This document shows, in pieces, positions 18,979 through 30,753 of a DNA stretch of 64,000 nt; positions within the stretch are counted from its first letter, which is position 1; each line of letters starts with the position of its first letter. The stretch is from Bursaphelenchus xylophilus (Eukaryota > Nematoda > Chromadorea > Rhabditida > Aphelenchoididae): contig CAJFCV020000004.1 of the NCBI GenBank assembly GCA_904066235.2, forward strand, positions 496,001-560,000. Reading direction: 5' to 3'. The notes beneath the pieces were generated by a model. It was not told where the DNA came from, searched no databases, and saw only the letters and a list, made by a program, of their open reading frames with translations. Made by a program: the position numbers and the translations under genes.

Positions 18979-20330
18979 CAAAGGTAGTACCCCAAGTGCT
19001 CAGAGTTTCTTTAAATTTTGTACGCACGTCGGGCATGAACTAAACATCAATTCCTGAATGTTTTAGCTCGCGCTTTGCAAGTGCCACCGAGATATTGAAC
19101 CATCTTTACCGCCGAGAGAGTACGCTAAACGCGGAGAGCGGTCAGAGAGAAAAACGCTTTTTGGCCATAACTTTGGTAGTTTCGTGAGAAAAAAATTGAT
19201 TTTTTGTGGAAACATTACCCTTTACGGTAGAAATAGGTATGAAACTTTTCGTGTCGAAATTCGTCAAAAAGTCTTGAAATTTCGCCGACTTTAGAACTAA
19301 AAATCCCGGTTGTTTCTGCAGAGCGCGAGCTAGGATTCTCGCATATACAGGGTGGGCCACTCGAAACGGGTAAGTTGTTTCTTTTAATTTCTCCGCGGAG
19401 ACTCCGCCGATTTTCCCGAATTTTAGATTTTTCTGTAGCTGAGACCCGCCATTTTTAACCGATTGAATTTCAAAAAAAATATGTTTTGAATTGACCTTTC
19501 TATGCCTTCCCAAAGTTTCGAAGAATTATTTTCGAGCCGAAACCGCTAAAACTTTGAAAATTTTTGGAATGATTTTCAATTGACTTTCTCGGACTTCGAA
19601 AATTTTTGGCTTTTTTTGGTAAAATCGAGAAGTAAAAAAGTTGCGTATCTTCTCTCTAAACTTGCTTAAAGCAATTTGAAAGTAAAAATAGTGTTGTCTG
19701 CGTTACCGTAGGGCACGAACTTTCAAAAAAAAACCAATTTTTTTAACAATTGATAAAGTCCACACAATTGGCTACGAGGGCTCCAAACCGTTGAGGCTTG
19801 GAGCCCAGCCCGATTAAAGCTTAACGATGTTCACGATCTGCAATTCGAGCTGTTCACGACTCTCAAAGCTTATAAAAGTTTGTGCTGCGAGATGAGGTGG
19901 GCATTTCGAACTCAGATAGAAATATTAATAATCAGTTTGTTAAATAAAAATGTTTTTACAACAATATTTTATGGTTATCTGAGGTAAAACTAAGAAAATT
20001 TCACCCAAAAACTCGAAAAAATGACCAAGTTTTCAAAATCATTCCAAAAATTTTCTAAGTTTTAGCGGTTTCGGCTCGAAAATAATTCTTCGAAACTTTG
20101 GGAAGGCATAGAAAGGTCAATTCAAAATATATTTTTTTGAAATTCAATCGGTTAAAAATGGCGGGTCTCAGCTACAGAAAAATCTAAATTTCGGGAAAAT
20201 CGGCGGAGTCTCCGCGGAGAAATTAAAAGAAACAACTTACCCGTTTCGAGTGGCCCACCCCGTATTTTAGACAAAAAAAATCTAAATTTGTGCCAAGTTT
20301 CATCAAACCTGAGCGTCGCACTTGGGCCTT
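18979..20330 (-). mobile_element. Family F element split by a nested insertion
   Basis: The element reads on the minus strand. One end is at 18979 (GTACCCCAAGTGCTCAGAG) and the other near 20330 (CCTGAGCGTCGCACTTGGG). The body is interrupted from 19348 to 20268 by another transposon. Removing the insertion leaves a copy similar in length to the one at 16533. Confidence 0.78.
19348..20268. mobile_element. Nested Tc1/mariner-type MITE (family H, about 920 bp)
   Basis: It has long terminal inverted repeats (roughly 220 bp each) beginning ACAGGGTGGGCCACTCGAAA at 19350 and ending with the inverse near 20266. It is flanked by TA, as expected for Tc1/mariner insertions. The centre (19580-20020) shows no transposase frame, so it is non-autonomous. 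It is inserted in a family F element and is therefore younger than it. Confidence 0.85.
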
Positions 20331-20389
20331 GTCAGCCCAAGCCCACCAATTTTCCTTTTTTTCAATTTTGTGACACTTCGCAACAAAAG

Positions 20390-23300
20390 TCAATAAATTG
20401 ACGAAACGTCAGGAACTCATAAAATAAACCCGGAAAAAAGAATTGGACGTTTTATTCGAATTTAGGTGCAATCTGATGCCTTCAGACTCATTGTTTCGGT
20501 CTGTCGTGACCAAAAAACGTTTTTTTACTTTTTTGGAATTTTTCTTATTTTAACTCGAACTTTTATGAAATTAGGCCCGCCCGAATTACGCCATAGTGCA
20601 TGTTCGGCGGCGCATTGCGTCACAAATCCAGTATTTCTCTGGCACACAGAAACTTTTGGCCTGTGCAGACAGAAATAGCCTCAGTTTTATCATGGATAAC
20701 ATAAATTTTGTACCAAATTTTGGTGCAAGATCTTTTTTGAATGCAAAATTCGACTTTTTCAGTTTATTTTATTTGTCCTTGGCCTTTTCGCGGGTTTTTT
20801 GTTGAGAATTTTGGCGCGGAATTTATCTTAACGTTACTTGTACAGGGTGGGGCATCTTTGTGGCCCGATTTGAATTGGCTATAACTTCTTTCGTTTTTGG
20901 CCAAATCTTAAAATTCTTTTTTTCCCTGAATTCCCAGACAACCCCATTTTGTCTGATACCAAATATGTTATACATAGGTAAGTGTCATCTACAGTTATTG
21001 GATTTATTCTTGGAGTTCATTTTTTCGGTCGTTTTTCGGTTGTTTTTTCGGCCTTTCCCGGTGTGTCCGAAAATGGAGTCCGGTGTGGAAGAAAAAGCTT
21101 GGTCTGTGGTTTGGTATAGAAAGCACGGTTCGGCGATAACTTTTCAAACGGGGATACCGCATGAAATACGGACGTAACGCCTAACCTCCAGATTGCAAGA
21201 CAATTCGACGTTGGTGGAATAAGTTCCTTGAGACTGGCAGCGTTAACAGTAAACAAAAAAATCAGGAAAGATGGGTACGAACGGAGCTGAAAATTTAAGA
21301 AGTTGTCAAAATTCCGAGAAAATCCGCATATGAGTACACGAAGTTTGGCCAGAACCGAGGGAATGCCTTCACCAAGGACCATTCGACGAACTCTGGAGGT
21401 TGATCTTCACTTTTTGTTCTTATTCTCATCGTCGATTTTCGGGAGGGGAAATTCCACCGTATTTTTCTTCCGCACCGTACTCCATTTCCGGATACACCGG
21501 GAAACACCGAAAAAACAACCGAAAAACGACCGAAAAAATGAACTCCAAGAATAAATCCAATAACTGTAGATATACACTTACTATGTATAGCATATTTGGT
21601 ATCAAACAAAATGGGGTTGTCAGACGATTCAGGGAAAAAAAGAATTTTAAGATTTGGCCAAAAACGAAAGAAGTTATAGCCAATTCAAATCGGGCCACAA
21701 AGATGCCCCACCCTGTAATTTATTTTATTTTAGCCGGTTGTGTCTTTTTTGTGGGAATTGTTTACTAAATTTTGCCTTTATCTGTTATGTATGATACAAT
21801 TTTTGTCGAAATTTGGTGTAATAGTTTTCGAATGTAAAACGCTATTTTTCAGTTTTCTTTTATTTATTCTTTCGTTGAGAATTTTGATCGGTTATAGACA
21901 ATAAAAACTTGTATCCAATTCGGCGTGAAATTTACCGTAGAAGGTTAAACGTCACTTGTGATTTTTATTTTAGCCGTTTCTGTCTTTTTTGTGGGGTTTT
22001 GACTAGATTTTGCCCTAATTTGTCATTGGCAATGTAAAATTTTATTCAATTTCGTGCGGTTATCGATCAACTCGGAAAAAAATAGGATTTGACGTTATAT
22101 ACGAATTCAGGCGCAATCTGATCCCTTCAGACTCATTGTTTAGGTCTCTCGTGGACAGAGAACGGTTTTACTGGAGTTTTTATTGTTTTCACCAGAACTC
22201 TTTTGACATTAGGCCCGCCCCGGATTACGCCATAATGCGCGTTCGGCGGCGAATTCAGTCTTTGTCTGTGAAAGTCCGAAATTGATGGCTTGTGTTGCAA
22301 ACGGAAATACGATCAGTTTTTATCATGGATCATATTATTTTGTATGAAGTTGGGTGGGAAATAAATTTTAGACCCTTGTTAACGTTACTTATGGTTTTTA
22401 TTTTATCTTTGTTGTGGGTGTTTTCAACCAGATTTTACCATGATTTGCCATGGGTAATATAAAATTTTATTCAAATTACTTTAAGCGAGGTTAGATGGCG
22501 TAAAGTTACATAATTATTTTGGTTGAGTAATATTATAATACTGGTTCAGCCAATCGAAGCGTTATTTGGGACTTATGACAAAAAATGCCTCAAAATTACA
22601 GCCAGTTGACATAACTCTTATGAAACTTTTGTGTATGAATAGAAGCTTTTTCGATTGTTATCTATTTTTTAATTCTTGTTCTAAAATCAAGCATATGTAT
22701 GTATCTTCAGCCAGAAACGAGTGTTCGGTCCAAATGTGGGTTTACGGTAGCGAACAATCCGAGTTTATCGAAGGTTATCGATAAACCCAGAAAAACGAAA
22801 TGGACGTTTTATTCGAATTTAGGCGCAATCTGACGCCTTCAGACTCATTGTTTAGGTCTCTCGTGAACAGAAAACGTTTTTTGACTCGGAATTTTTATTG
22901 CTTTCACCTGAGCTGACATTTGACTCGCCCCGATTACGCCATAACGTGTATTCGGCGGCGCATTGTGGCGCGAATTGAGTCTTTGTCTATGGAAATCAGA
23001 AAATGTTGGCTTGCGTTGATGACGGAAATAAAATCAGTTTTATCATGGACAATACAATTTTGTATGGAGTTGAGTGGGAGATCAATTCGAGGCCCTTGAA
23101 CAATGTTGTTTTTCAATTGGCGCGAATTTTCACTTCTGATTTATTTATTTTGGCCTTTCTTGACCTGATATGTTATGAATGATATAAAGTTGTATCGGAT
23201 TTTGTCGTGTAATTTATCTTAGGGGTTTGAACGTTACCTGTGAGGGTGAAATCGCGTTTGAATGTACAGTTCGATTTTTTGGTTCTATTATATTTTGTTT

Positions 23301-23830
23301 GTTTTTGGCATTTTCCGATGGTTTTTCTTCAGAATTTTGACTTGATTTGTCATGGATAACATAACTTGTTATCGAATCTTGGAGTGAATTTATATTATTG
23401 GTTTTGACGTTACTTGTGATTTTTATTTTACCCACTTTTATCTTTGTTGTGGGGGTTCTTGAGAAGAATTTTGACTTGATTTGTCATGGATAATATAATT
23501 TTTTATCGAATATTGGAGTGAAACCGTTTATGAATGTACAGTTCGATTTTTTTGGTTCTATTTTGTTTGTTTTTGACTTTTTTCGTTGATTTTTTCTTGC
23601 GAACTTTGACTTGACCTGTCATGGATAATATAAATTTGTATCGAATTTTGGCATAAATTTTTATCTTGGGGGTTTTAACGTTAGTTGTGATTTTTATTTT
23701 CGCTGCTTTTATCTTTGTTTCGGGTTTTTTGATCAGAATTTGCCCTAATTTGCCATGGGTATTGTAAAACTTGATTCAAATTGCACGTTTTATTCGAATT
23801 CAGGCGCAATTTGATGGAAGTACTTTCCTT
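20390..23830. repeat. Long tandem repeat, about 0.7-kb units
   Basis: The segment TTTTATTCGAATTTAGG...CAATCTGA..CCTTCAGACTCATTG appears at about 20450, 22090 and 22810, with a shorter remnant at about 23785. Shared downstream segments include TTACGCCATA and TTCGGCGGCG, followed by TCATGGATAATATAA-like motifs. Units are about 720 bp apart once the transposon at 20841-21718 is subtracted. Copies have diverged considerably. No gene was recognised in any unit. Confidence 0.75.
20841..21718 (+). mobile_element. Tc1/mariner-like element with remnant transposase DNA-binding domain
   Basis: Long terminal inverted repeats (about 230 bp) begin ACAGGGTGGGGCATCTTTGT and end with the inverse at 21717, flanked by TA. 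The interior (about 21072-21400, plus strand) encodes an N-terminal transposase remnant across frames: MESGVEEKAWSVVWYRKHGS, then a WNKFLETGSVNSK linker typical of Tc1/mariner proteins. It continues with RENPHMSTRSLARTEGMPSP and RTIRRTLE. The catalytic domain is absent: the right inverted repeat begins straight after. It is non-autonomous and inserted in the 0.7-kb tandem repeat. Confidence 0.85.
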
Positions 23831-25051
23831 GTAAAAAATTATTTGTGTAAAATAACACACAACGTTTTTTCACGGAATTCTGATCGCGTCACGCCACGAA
23901 AACAAAGGTTTGGCGTACTGTTAAATAATGTTTTTTGGCTTCTTCGAGAAATTACAAAAATTGTAATTTAGCCCAGTATTGAACAAAATCTTGACAGAAA
24001 AAAGCTATAGACCCTATCAGTGAATTTTTCTTGTTATAGTAGGTGTGGTTTGTCTTTCAAAAACACCATGTTTGATGAGTTTGATAATTAAAATATCTCT
24101 AGTTGCGGAATGCCACGGATTTTGTCATTTTGCGAAAAGCCCGGGCAACGATTTCAATCATTATAATAGCAGGAAAGATGGCTCAATAAGTCGAGTTTCG
24201 AGCCAGAAAACGTTCTGAAACTTTGCATGATGATTGAGAATGACGTTGTAGTACTGATCGCCCATTTTTGTAGGATTCGTGACTAAACGTCGCCCGCTAG
24301 GCGATTGCAAAGTTCTCAATTTTGGGAAGTTTGAAGTCGAATATCTCAAAGACTGAATAACACATACAAATTTCTGAACCTCTAACAGAGAGATAACTGT
24401 CTACTCTTTCCAATTCACCATTTATCAAGTCGCTCAATTTTGGATGATCGGGTGAAAAGATCGTACCTTTGAGACCACCTTTTTGGAGCGAAGTGTCACA
24501 AAAATTCGATCGATAATGGCGCAATTAGAGCTCGACTTCCGCTTTTCTAGTTGTTTCTAAACGTTGTGACAAACCGTTTATTTGCGGACAATTCCGCGGC
24601 CGCGGACAAACGAAAATCCGGCAAAAAAAGTTTGCTGTATAGAAAATGTGTCATTCTGACATAGTGTATATTGTGTTAAGCCGAATGTATTTTGCATAAA
24701 ATGGAGGATGATGATCCTTCAAATGTTATCCGACCGCCCTTCGCACCGATTTACCTATTTGACGGCTATATTATATATCAGGTGACATGTTTTCTGGACG
24801 TCGTGAATGTCGTTCGCGTGGGCATTTGAAACCGCCGTGAGCGAAAAACGCGGATGAGATCTATCTTGATACTTTTTTAGGTATTCTGAGTTTCCTTTAC
24901 GGCTTTGGGACGACTGAGTCCGCAACTTTGCGCGATTTTACTTCATTTTGTTTTTTACCTCATGGTTCAGATGGAAATTTACTTTTTTCGCGATGAACGA
25001 GACGTTTTTTAACGCTCTTTTCGTTTCCTGTAGTAAAATTGCAACTTTCAG
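23831..25051. other. Upstream region of the class F receptor gene
   Basis: No gene was recognised. From 24540 to 25050 the sequence is less AT-rich than the repeats to its left, contains CG-rich patches and no repeat family, and is the likely promoter region of the receptor gene that follows. An acceptor site (GCAACTTTCAG) ends at 25051, 12 bases before the start codon, consistent with a trans-spliced leader. Confidence 0.5.
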
Positions 25052-25063
25052 AACCTCCACATC

Positions 25064-28000
25064 ATGTCCCGGGCACAGTTCACATACGGGACTGTTTTAA
25101 ATTTATTGTTATTTTCACTTGCATCAAATGCAAGTGAAATATTGGATTCAAGTGAGGATGATGGAGGGTTCATACAAGACCCAAAGGTAAGTCCTTCAAA
25201 TATGATTTCTTATGCTTTTAGATTCGTGAGACCGTAAGCTGGGCCCACAAATGCGCGGACAAAAGTTTCATCTGCACCTACGACTGCAACGTAGTCACGA
25301 ACGCAACAGGTGACTGCGTCCGGCCAAATGCCACCACCTGTTTCAACTTGATGGTGGACTACAACTACACCTTGTGGAAGAGCCCCTTTCCACATCATCT
25401 GGCCGGGCTCCAGAAATTCCCGACGTAAGTTTCGGCTGTTTTTTTTTTTTGATCTTTTTGTCATGAATAACATCGCGATTTTTCAGCTGCTGGCAGGTCC
25501 TGGAGCCCCTAATTTGTGGAATTTGGTATCGCCCATGTGCGGCGATGCGAACATTCAATCTTCGTAGAGGAACTCCGAAGGTAAGATTTTAAGTTTATAT
25601 TATTCATGGTTTAGATGGAAACTTTCAAATCTTACGTCAAAACCGAGAAATTTGACGCAATTTTTTTGTTTTCAGATGTCCCAATACTTCAAGGCATACT
25701 CGATGGACTATTGCTACAAAGTCCGATCAAAATGCCAGAAGTTCGTCCATCTTCTGCCACCTGAGCTCGACTGCGACGAATTTGCTCATCCGCGGGAAGA
25801 GAAGCGGCCAGATCGCACTCTTTATAACCCGGAATGCGAGGTAATATCTCTTCTTTTTTCTAGAAAAATTTTAAATTGTTTATTGAAGTTTTTCATTAGA
25901 TTTTATTCAGATTTCCCCAGATGTAGCTAGTATAATATAATTTATATTAATTTTAGCTGAAGCCGGCGTTCAACCTTACGCTGGCCAACTCTGCACCTCA
26001 ATGCTTCCATCCATTGAGTTTATCAACCGGAATAAATGGCGTAAGCCCACTGGTAGATCAGTGCTATCTTCCCTGCCGGTAAGTTATATTATGTTAGATC
26101 AACTGATGTTTTGAGCCAAAATTTGGGCTAGTTTTGGCCAAATTTTTTATGTTTATGATTTCTAACAGCTGGATTGACCTCTAAACTATTTTCAGGACAG
26201 ACTATTTTGGGCATATCAATGCCTTCTACCATTTCGTAGTCGTTTTTTGCACTACGATCGCCTTGTGTGCCCCGGCTCTGCCGGTAAGTCAAAATTTTTC
26301 TTTTTATTTCTTGAAATTTTAGGTCTATCTGTTGAAAGACATAAGGAACTCCAAGTTGGCCACTTGGAATTATGTCTTCAACATGTGCACCGCCTCCATC
26401 TGCGTGTATTACACGCTGTGGAGCATCTTCTTGATGTTGGTATACTTCAAGAAGACAACAGTATGCCAAAAAGATGAACTTGGAAACTACCTCCGCATCG
26501 ATTTCCACACAATGTAAGGGATTTTTGGATTAAAATTTGATTTTTTTTTTTTTTGATTTTGATTTTGGCATAACTTTGATATTTTTTTAGCTGGTGCAAA
26601 AGTCAGCGAATTGCCTTGCAATTCGTTTTGACTTCAATCATCTCGTGGAGCTTCGTCCTGTCATACTGCCTTCTGATCGACCGCAACTTCAAGAAGGCTT
26701 CGAATTCCACCAAAGGAATTCTAACAATGGTGGTTTACCTTCTTTCGGTCACGTTGGTCGTAATATCAATGATCTGGGTGAGTTTTTATTTTTTTTGTCT
26801 TGAAATTTAGAGAAAACCAGTCAGCGGGATTCGTGCATATCTTTGACGGCGGTTGAAGTAATTTTTGGTCATTTTTTATATTATCCATGACTGATCATGG
26901 AATTTTTGGTCGGAAAAAACTAAAATGAAGCCGGGAAAATATTAATATTGTCATAGTTTGGCCTTCTATGACTTTTTGAAGTTATTTTGAGCTTTTCTTA
27001 TTTTTCTTTCATTTCAGGACGTCTACTACGCCGACCCATACTATGGAGTATGCCATCCGGGCATGGACCCCTTCCTGAGCGGGCTCTTCCTCTATGTCCC
27101 GGCCGTCGTGACCTCCATTTTTCTGTTGGTCACGTACGTGCTGGGACGGCGCTCTGGGCCGGTTCGACCGGAAAGTTCGAAGCCAATGGTCGGAGTGAAT
27201 TTGGGCGGGATAAGGATTAATTTATCCTTCCCGGGACTGGCCACCAACCTTATGGTCTTTGTTATTGGGGCCATAAGTCACTTCTCGCCGAGCAAGTCCA
27301 CCCATGATGAGATTGTTATGGTCAAACGCAGCGTAAGCTGCTTTACCAGCCGATCGGAAGGCCTTGTTGGGCTGATTCAAGAAGGGTAAGTTCAATTTTT
27401 TTTTATCATGAATAATATAATTTTTTGGTGGAATTAGAGGAAAAATTAACCTTAATGATCATAAAAGAGTATTTAGTGTCTAGTTACAGCTTTTTAGCTG
27501 TGTTTTTGTTGATTTTTGAAAAATTTTTTGGTCATGGATAATATAATTTTTGGTGAAATTAAAGGAAAAATTAATCGTAGTGGTCATAAAAGAGTATTTA
27601 GTGTCTAGTTACAGCTTTTTAATTGTGTTTTTGATGATTTTTGAAAAATTTTTTGCTCATGTATAATATAATTTTTGGTGAAATTAGAGGAAAAATTAAT
27701 CCTAGTGATCATAAAAGAGTATTTAGTGTCTAGTTACAGCTTTTTAATTGTGTTTTTGATGATTTTTGAAAAATTTTTTGGTCATGGATAATATAATTTT
27801 TGGTGAAATTAGAGGAAAAATTAATCGTAGTGGTCATAAAAGAGTATTTAGTGTCTAGTTACAGCTTTTTAATTGTGTTTTTGATGATTTTTGAAAATTT
27901 TTTTGCTCATGTATAATATAATTTTTGGTGAAATTAGAGGAAAAATTAATCCTAGTGATCATAAAAGAGTATTTAGTGTCTAGTTACAGCTTTTTAATTG

Positions 28001-28677
28001 TGTTTTTGATGATTTTTGAAAAATTTTTTGGTCATGGATAATATAATTTTTGGTGAAATTAGAGGAAAAATTAATCGTAGTGGTCATAAAAGAGTATTTA
28101 GTGTCTAGTTACAGCTTTTTAGGTGTGTTTTTGATGATTTTTGAAAAATTTTTTGGTCATGGTTAATATAATTTTTTGTTCAAATTGAGTTGAAACTGGT
28201 GTTAGATGAGCCGAACTTGAATAATTTTCTCAGATTAGCAAGCAATTTTCTCTTTTTCATCTATTTTCGCTATTTTTTTATCATTTTTGATATTGTACAT
28301 GATAGCCATTTTTTCAGAAATTCCGCATCCGATTGCGTAATGGACCCTCCAGTGGCTTGGCAGCCAATCTGGATCTTCGTCCGCATGCATCTGCTCCCAG
28401 TTGTGCCTTGCGGCGTAATTGTGGTCTACCTGTTCTACGCGCTGAAGGATGGAATTTTGAAGGCCTCGCCGGAAGAGGAGCATGAAATGGAGAGCCTGAA
28501 TCCTGCCTCGGATGAAGAAGCACCAAAAATGAATGGGATAAATAAAAGGTAAGCGCGATGAATTTGGAAAATTACTTTTTTTTACCAAAATTTTTTTGTC
28601 TTCTTTAATTTAATGTCTATGTCAATTTCAGCACGTCTGTCACGGGTCTCGACACGGTCTTTTCGTCTAAAGTCTGA
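25064..28677 (+). CDS. Class F (Smoothened/Frizzled-like) seven-transmembrane receptor, 605 aa
   Basis: Eleven exons: 25064-25186, 25222-25424, 25487-25580, 25676-25840, 25957-26078, 26196-26283, 26323-26513, 26591-26777, 27018-27385, 28318-28548 and 28632-28677 (1818 bp, one frame). It has a signal peptide (residues 1 to about 25), then a Cys-rich extracellular domain (about 45-190) with CWQVLEPLICGIWYRPC. This closely follows the Smoothened pattern of a Trp after the Cys and 'QPLLCAVYMPKC'. A linker with DQCYLPCRTDYFGHINAFYH resembles the Smoothened linker before TM1. Seven hydrophobic segments lie near residues 240-262, 275-302, 333-356, 371-391, 410-434, 460-480 and 530-555. The Frizzled KTxxxW Dishevelled motif after TM7 is absent; the tail is short (about 50 aa) and acidic. 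It probably acts in the plasma membrane in Hedgehog- or Wnt-type signalling. Membership of class F is firm. The choice of Smoothened over a divergent Frizzled is inference. Confidence 0.85.
27395..28172. repeat. Dimeric 125-bp tandem repeat in receptor intron 9
   Basis: About six copies of a 125-bp unit contain TCATGGATAATATAATTTTT and GAGTATTTAGTGTCTAGTTA. Two subtypes alternate: one has GGTCATGGATAA with ATCGTAGTGGTC, the other GCTCATGTATAA with CCTAGTGATC. The repeat therefore expands as 250-bp dimers. Confidence 0.95.
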
Positions 28678-28843
28678 TAACACTTGATCCGTCTTACAAT
28701 ACTAATAATATGCGTATAATTTACCCGATGTATCACTATTAACCATTTAGTCCAATATTATCACGATTTTTTATTATAATAAGATTTTTCCACTGGATTT
28801 GTCTGGTATTTGGATTATTTGGGCTCTGTGGATCAAGCACTAA

Positions 28844-29098
28844 TACAGGACCTGATTCAGCGGCAAAAAAGTACAAAAAAAGCACCATTTTGCATCCGGA
28901 GAGCATCAAAAATGTGGCAAAATGCCTCCCTGTCCAAGTGAAAAAAACTTTTTTTTGAAGGCTCCCTTAAAAAAAAGCGGGTGTACTTTTGAAATCAGAG
29001 TTTTTTCACTTGAAGAGGGAGGTATTTTGCCACTTTTTTGATACTTCCCGGATGCAAAATGATACTTTTTTGCCACTGGATCAGGTCCCCCACTGTAG
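28844..29098. repeat. Hairpin MITE family A, copy 9
   Basis: It lies in the gap between the receptor gene and the next gene. The left end is GGACCTGATTCAGCGGCAAA and the right end CCACTGGATCAGGTCCCCCA, with inverted arms between. The rest of the gap (28678-28843) looks like the 3' flank of the receptor gene. Confidence 0.88.
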
Positions 29099-29190
29099 TC
29101 TCAAGTTGGCTAACAAAAAATTTCACATCTTTTTTTTCAACATCGATGTCATGGATAATACCCCAAATTTTCGGTTTCAGGCCAAATTCG

Positions 29191-30753
29191 ATGCAAACAA
29201 TTTTCACCACCAGCGAATCGGAGCGCCCGCCACGACGTCAGCGCCGTTTCCGCCGCAAACGCCACTCTCCCATCATCCGCGACGGGATCGCGAGCTCCAG
29301 CTCGCAGATGGACTCCGACGCCGCCCTGCCCCGCGTGCCGATCGGCTACGAGAACGCGCTTCTGAAGCACACGCTGGCCTTGCTGACGAACGGTCTTGTG
29401 CCGCCGGGCGCGATGTTGCTGCCGCAAGCTCCGATGAACAAAATGAATTGGATGCCGGCGCAGATGGGCAACGAGAATATGGCACCGGGCCCATCGGAGG
29501 GCCCGAACATGAGGCCGGGACCATCAGGGTTCGTTCCGAGGCCTAATGGAAATCAAAGAAGGGCGGAGAGGCGGAGAAATGATGAAGAAGATAGCAACTA
29601 CTTCGACTCGGACAACTTGAATTCAGCGGACGAGCGAGATCTGGTAAGTGGAATTTTGTTTGTAAAGTGTTTATTGGTACTAGTCGCAGAGAATTTCTCG
29701 CGGCCGTCGCGCTCCGAAAAGTTGATTTGTCGCTGCGAAACACGGGAATCGCGCGCGACAATAAGGCAAAACAACAAAATTGCACTGTGCAAATGCACTT
29801 TTCGGGTTCATGCACAGTGCAGAGTCGCCGAAAATTCCCAGGACTTTTTTCCGCGACTAGTATTTTCACAAAGTTCATGGACATTTGTTGCGGTACGCAC
29901 CGTGCACAGAAACTCCCCATTTTTTGCACCGTGCGTTGGCGACAAGCGTGGGAAAAAGTTCAAGGTGCACTGTGCAAACGGCTTTTTGGTTTTCGCACTG
30001 TGCGGTATGAAAAGGAATAATGCACCGTGCGTTGGCGACAAGCATGGAAAAAGTTCAAAAATGCACTGTGCGTTGGCGACAAGCGTGGAAAAAAGTTCAA
30101 AAATGCACTGTGCGTTGGCGAAAAGCGTGGGAAAAAACTTCAAGGTGCACTGTGCAAACGGCTTTTTTGAAATTTGCACTGTGCGGTATGAAAAGGAAAA
30201 ATGCACTGCGCGTTGGCGAGAAGCGTAGGAAAAAGTTCAAAATGCACTGTGCGTTGGCGAGAAGCGTGGGAAAAAGTTCAAAATGCACTGTGCAAACGGC
30301 TTTTTTGAAATTTGCACTGTGCGGTATGAAAAGGAAAATTGCACCGTGCGTTGGCGACAAGCGTGGGAAAAAGTTCAATATGCACTGTGCGAACGCGAAA
30401 AAAATGTCCATGAACTTTATGAAAATAAATATTATTAAGACGATTATTTCACAACAAATATAACGTGTTTCCAGGCCGAAGAAGAAGAACGGAGAGCCCA
30501 AATACATCAGCAAATCCCTGCAATGGAAGCCGGCCCGAGCCAGGTTGAGTCTTCTACCGAAAATGACTCAAATGACGGTAGCAATGACTTCAACTCCGAC
30601 GAACTGAATTCGAATGACGAACGGGACCTGGTAAGGAGAATTTCAAAATTTTTCAAAAATTTAAAAGAAATCTTCACAGTAAATATAACCATTTTTCAGA
30701 TGGAAGAAGCACAACGAAGAGCCCAGATTCATAAGCAATGTGCCCAGCGATAG
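29191..30753 (+). CDS. Unrecognised disordered protein with duplicated exon unit (220 aa)
   Basis: Exons are 29191-29643, 30475-30630 and 30700-30753 (663 bp, frame continuous). An acceptor (TCGGTTTCAG) ends at 29180, ten bases before the ATG, suggesting trans-splicing. The N-terminus is Arg-rich (RPPRRQRRFRRKRHSP) and could act as a nuclear signal. The middle is Pro/Met/Gly-rich (NMAPGPSEGPNMRPGPSG). The end of exon 1 (FDSDNLNSADERDL) plus the start of exon 2 (AEEEERRAQIHQQ) is repeated as the end of exon 2 (FNSDELNSNDERDL) plus exon 3 (MEEAQRRAQIHKQ). This points to duplication of an exon-intron unit. No family was recognised and no function is proposed. Intron 1 holds a GCAC-box array. Confidence 0.72.
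29780..30405. repeat. GCAC-N-GTGC box cluster in intron 1
   Basis: About twenty 9-bp palindromes of the form GCACTGTGC, GCACAGTGC or GCACCGTGC occur here. From 29920 they sit in a degenerate tandem unit with the spacers GTTGGCGACAAGCGTGGGAA and CGGCTTTTTTGAAATT. The same unit recurs in the intron of the GILT gene (41240-41470). Confidence 0.9.

Noticed and set aside
29038..30228. Single 396-aa open frame through the 29.2-kb gene
   Set aside because: The part after 29643 runs past a good GTAAGT donor into the box array; the spliced model continues in frame with matching duplicated motifs.
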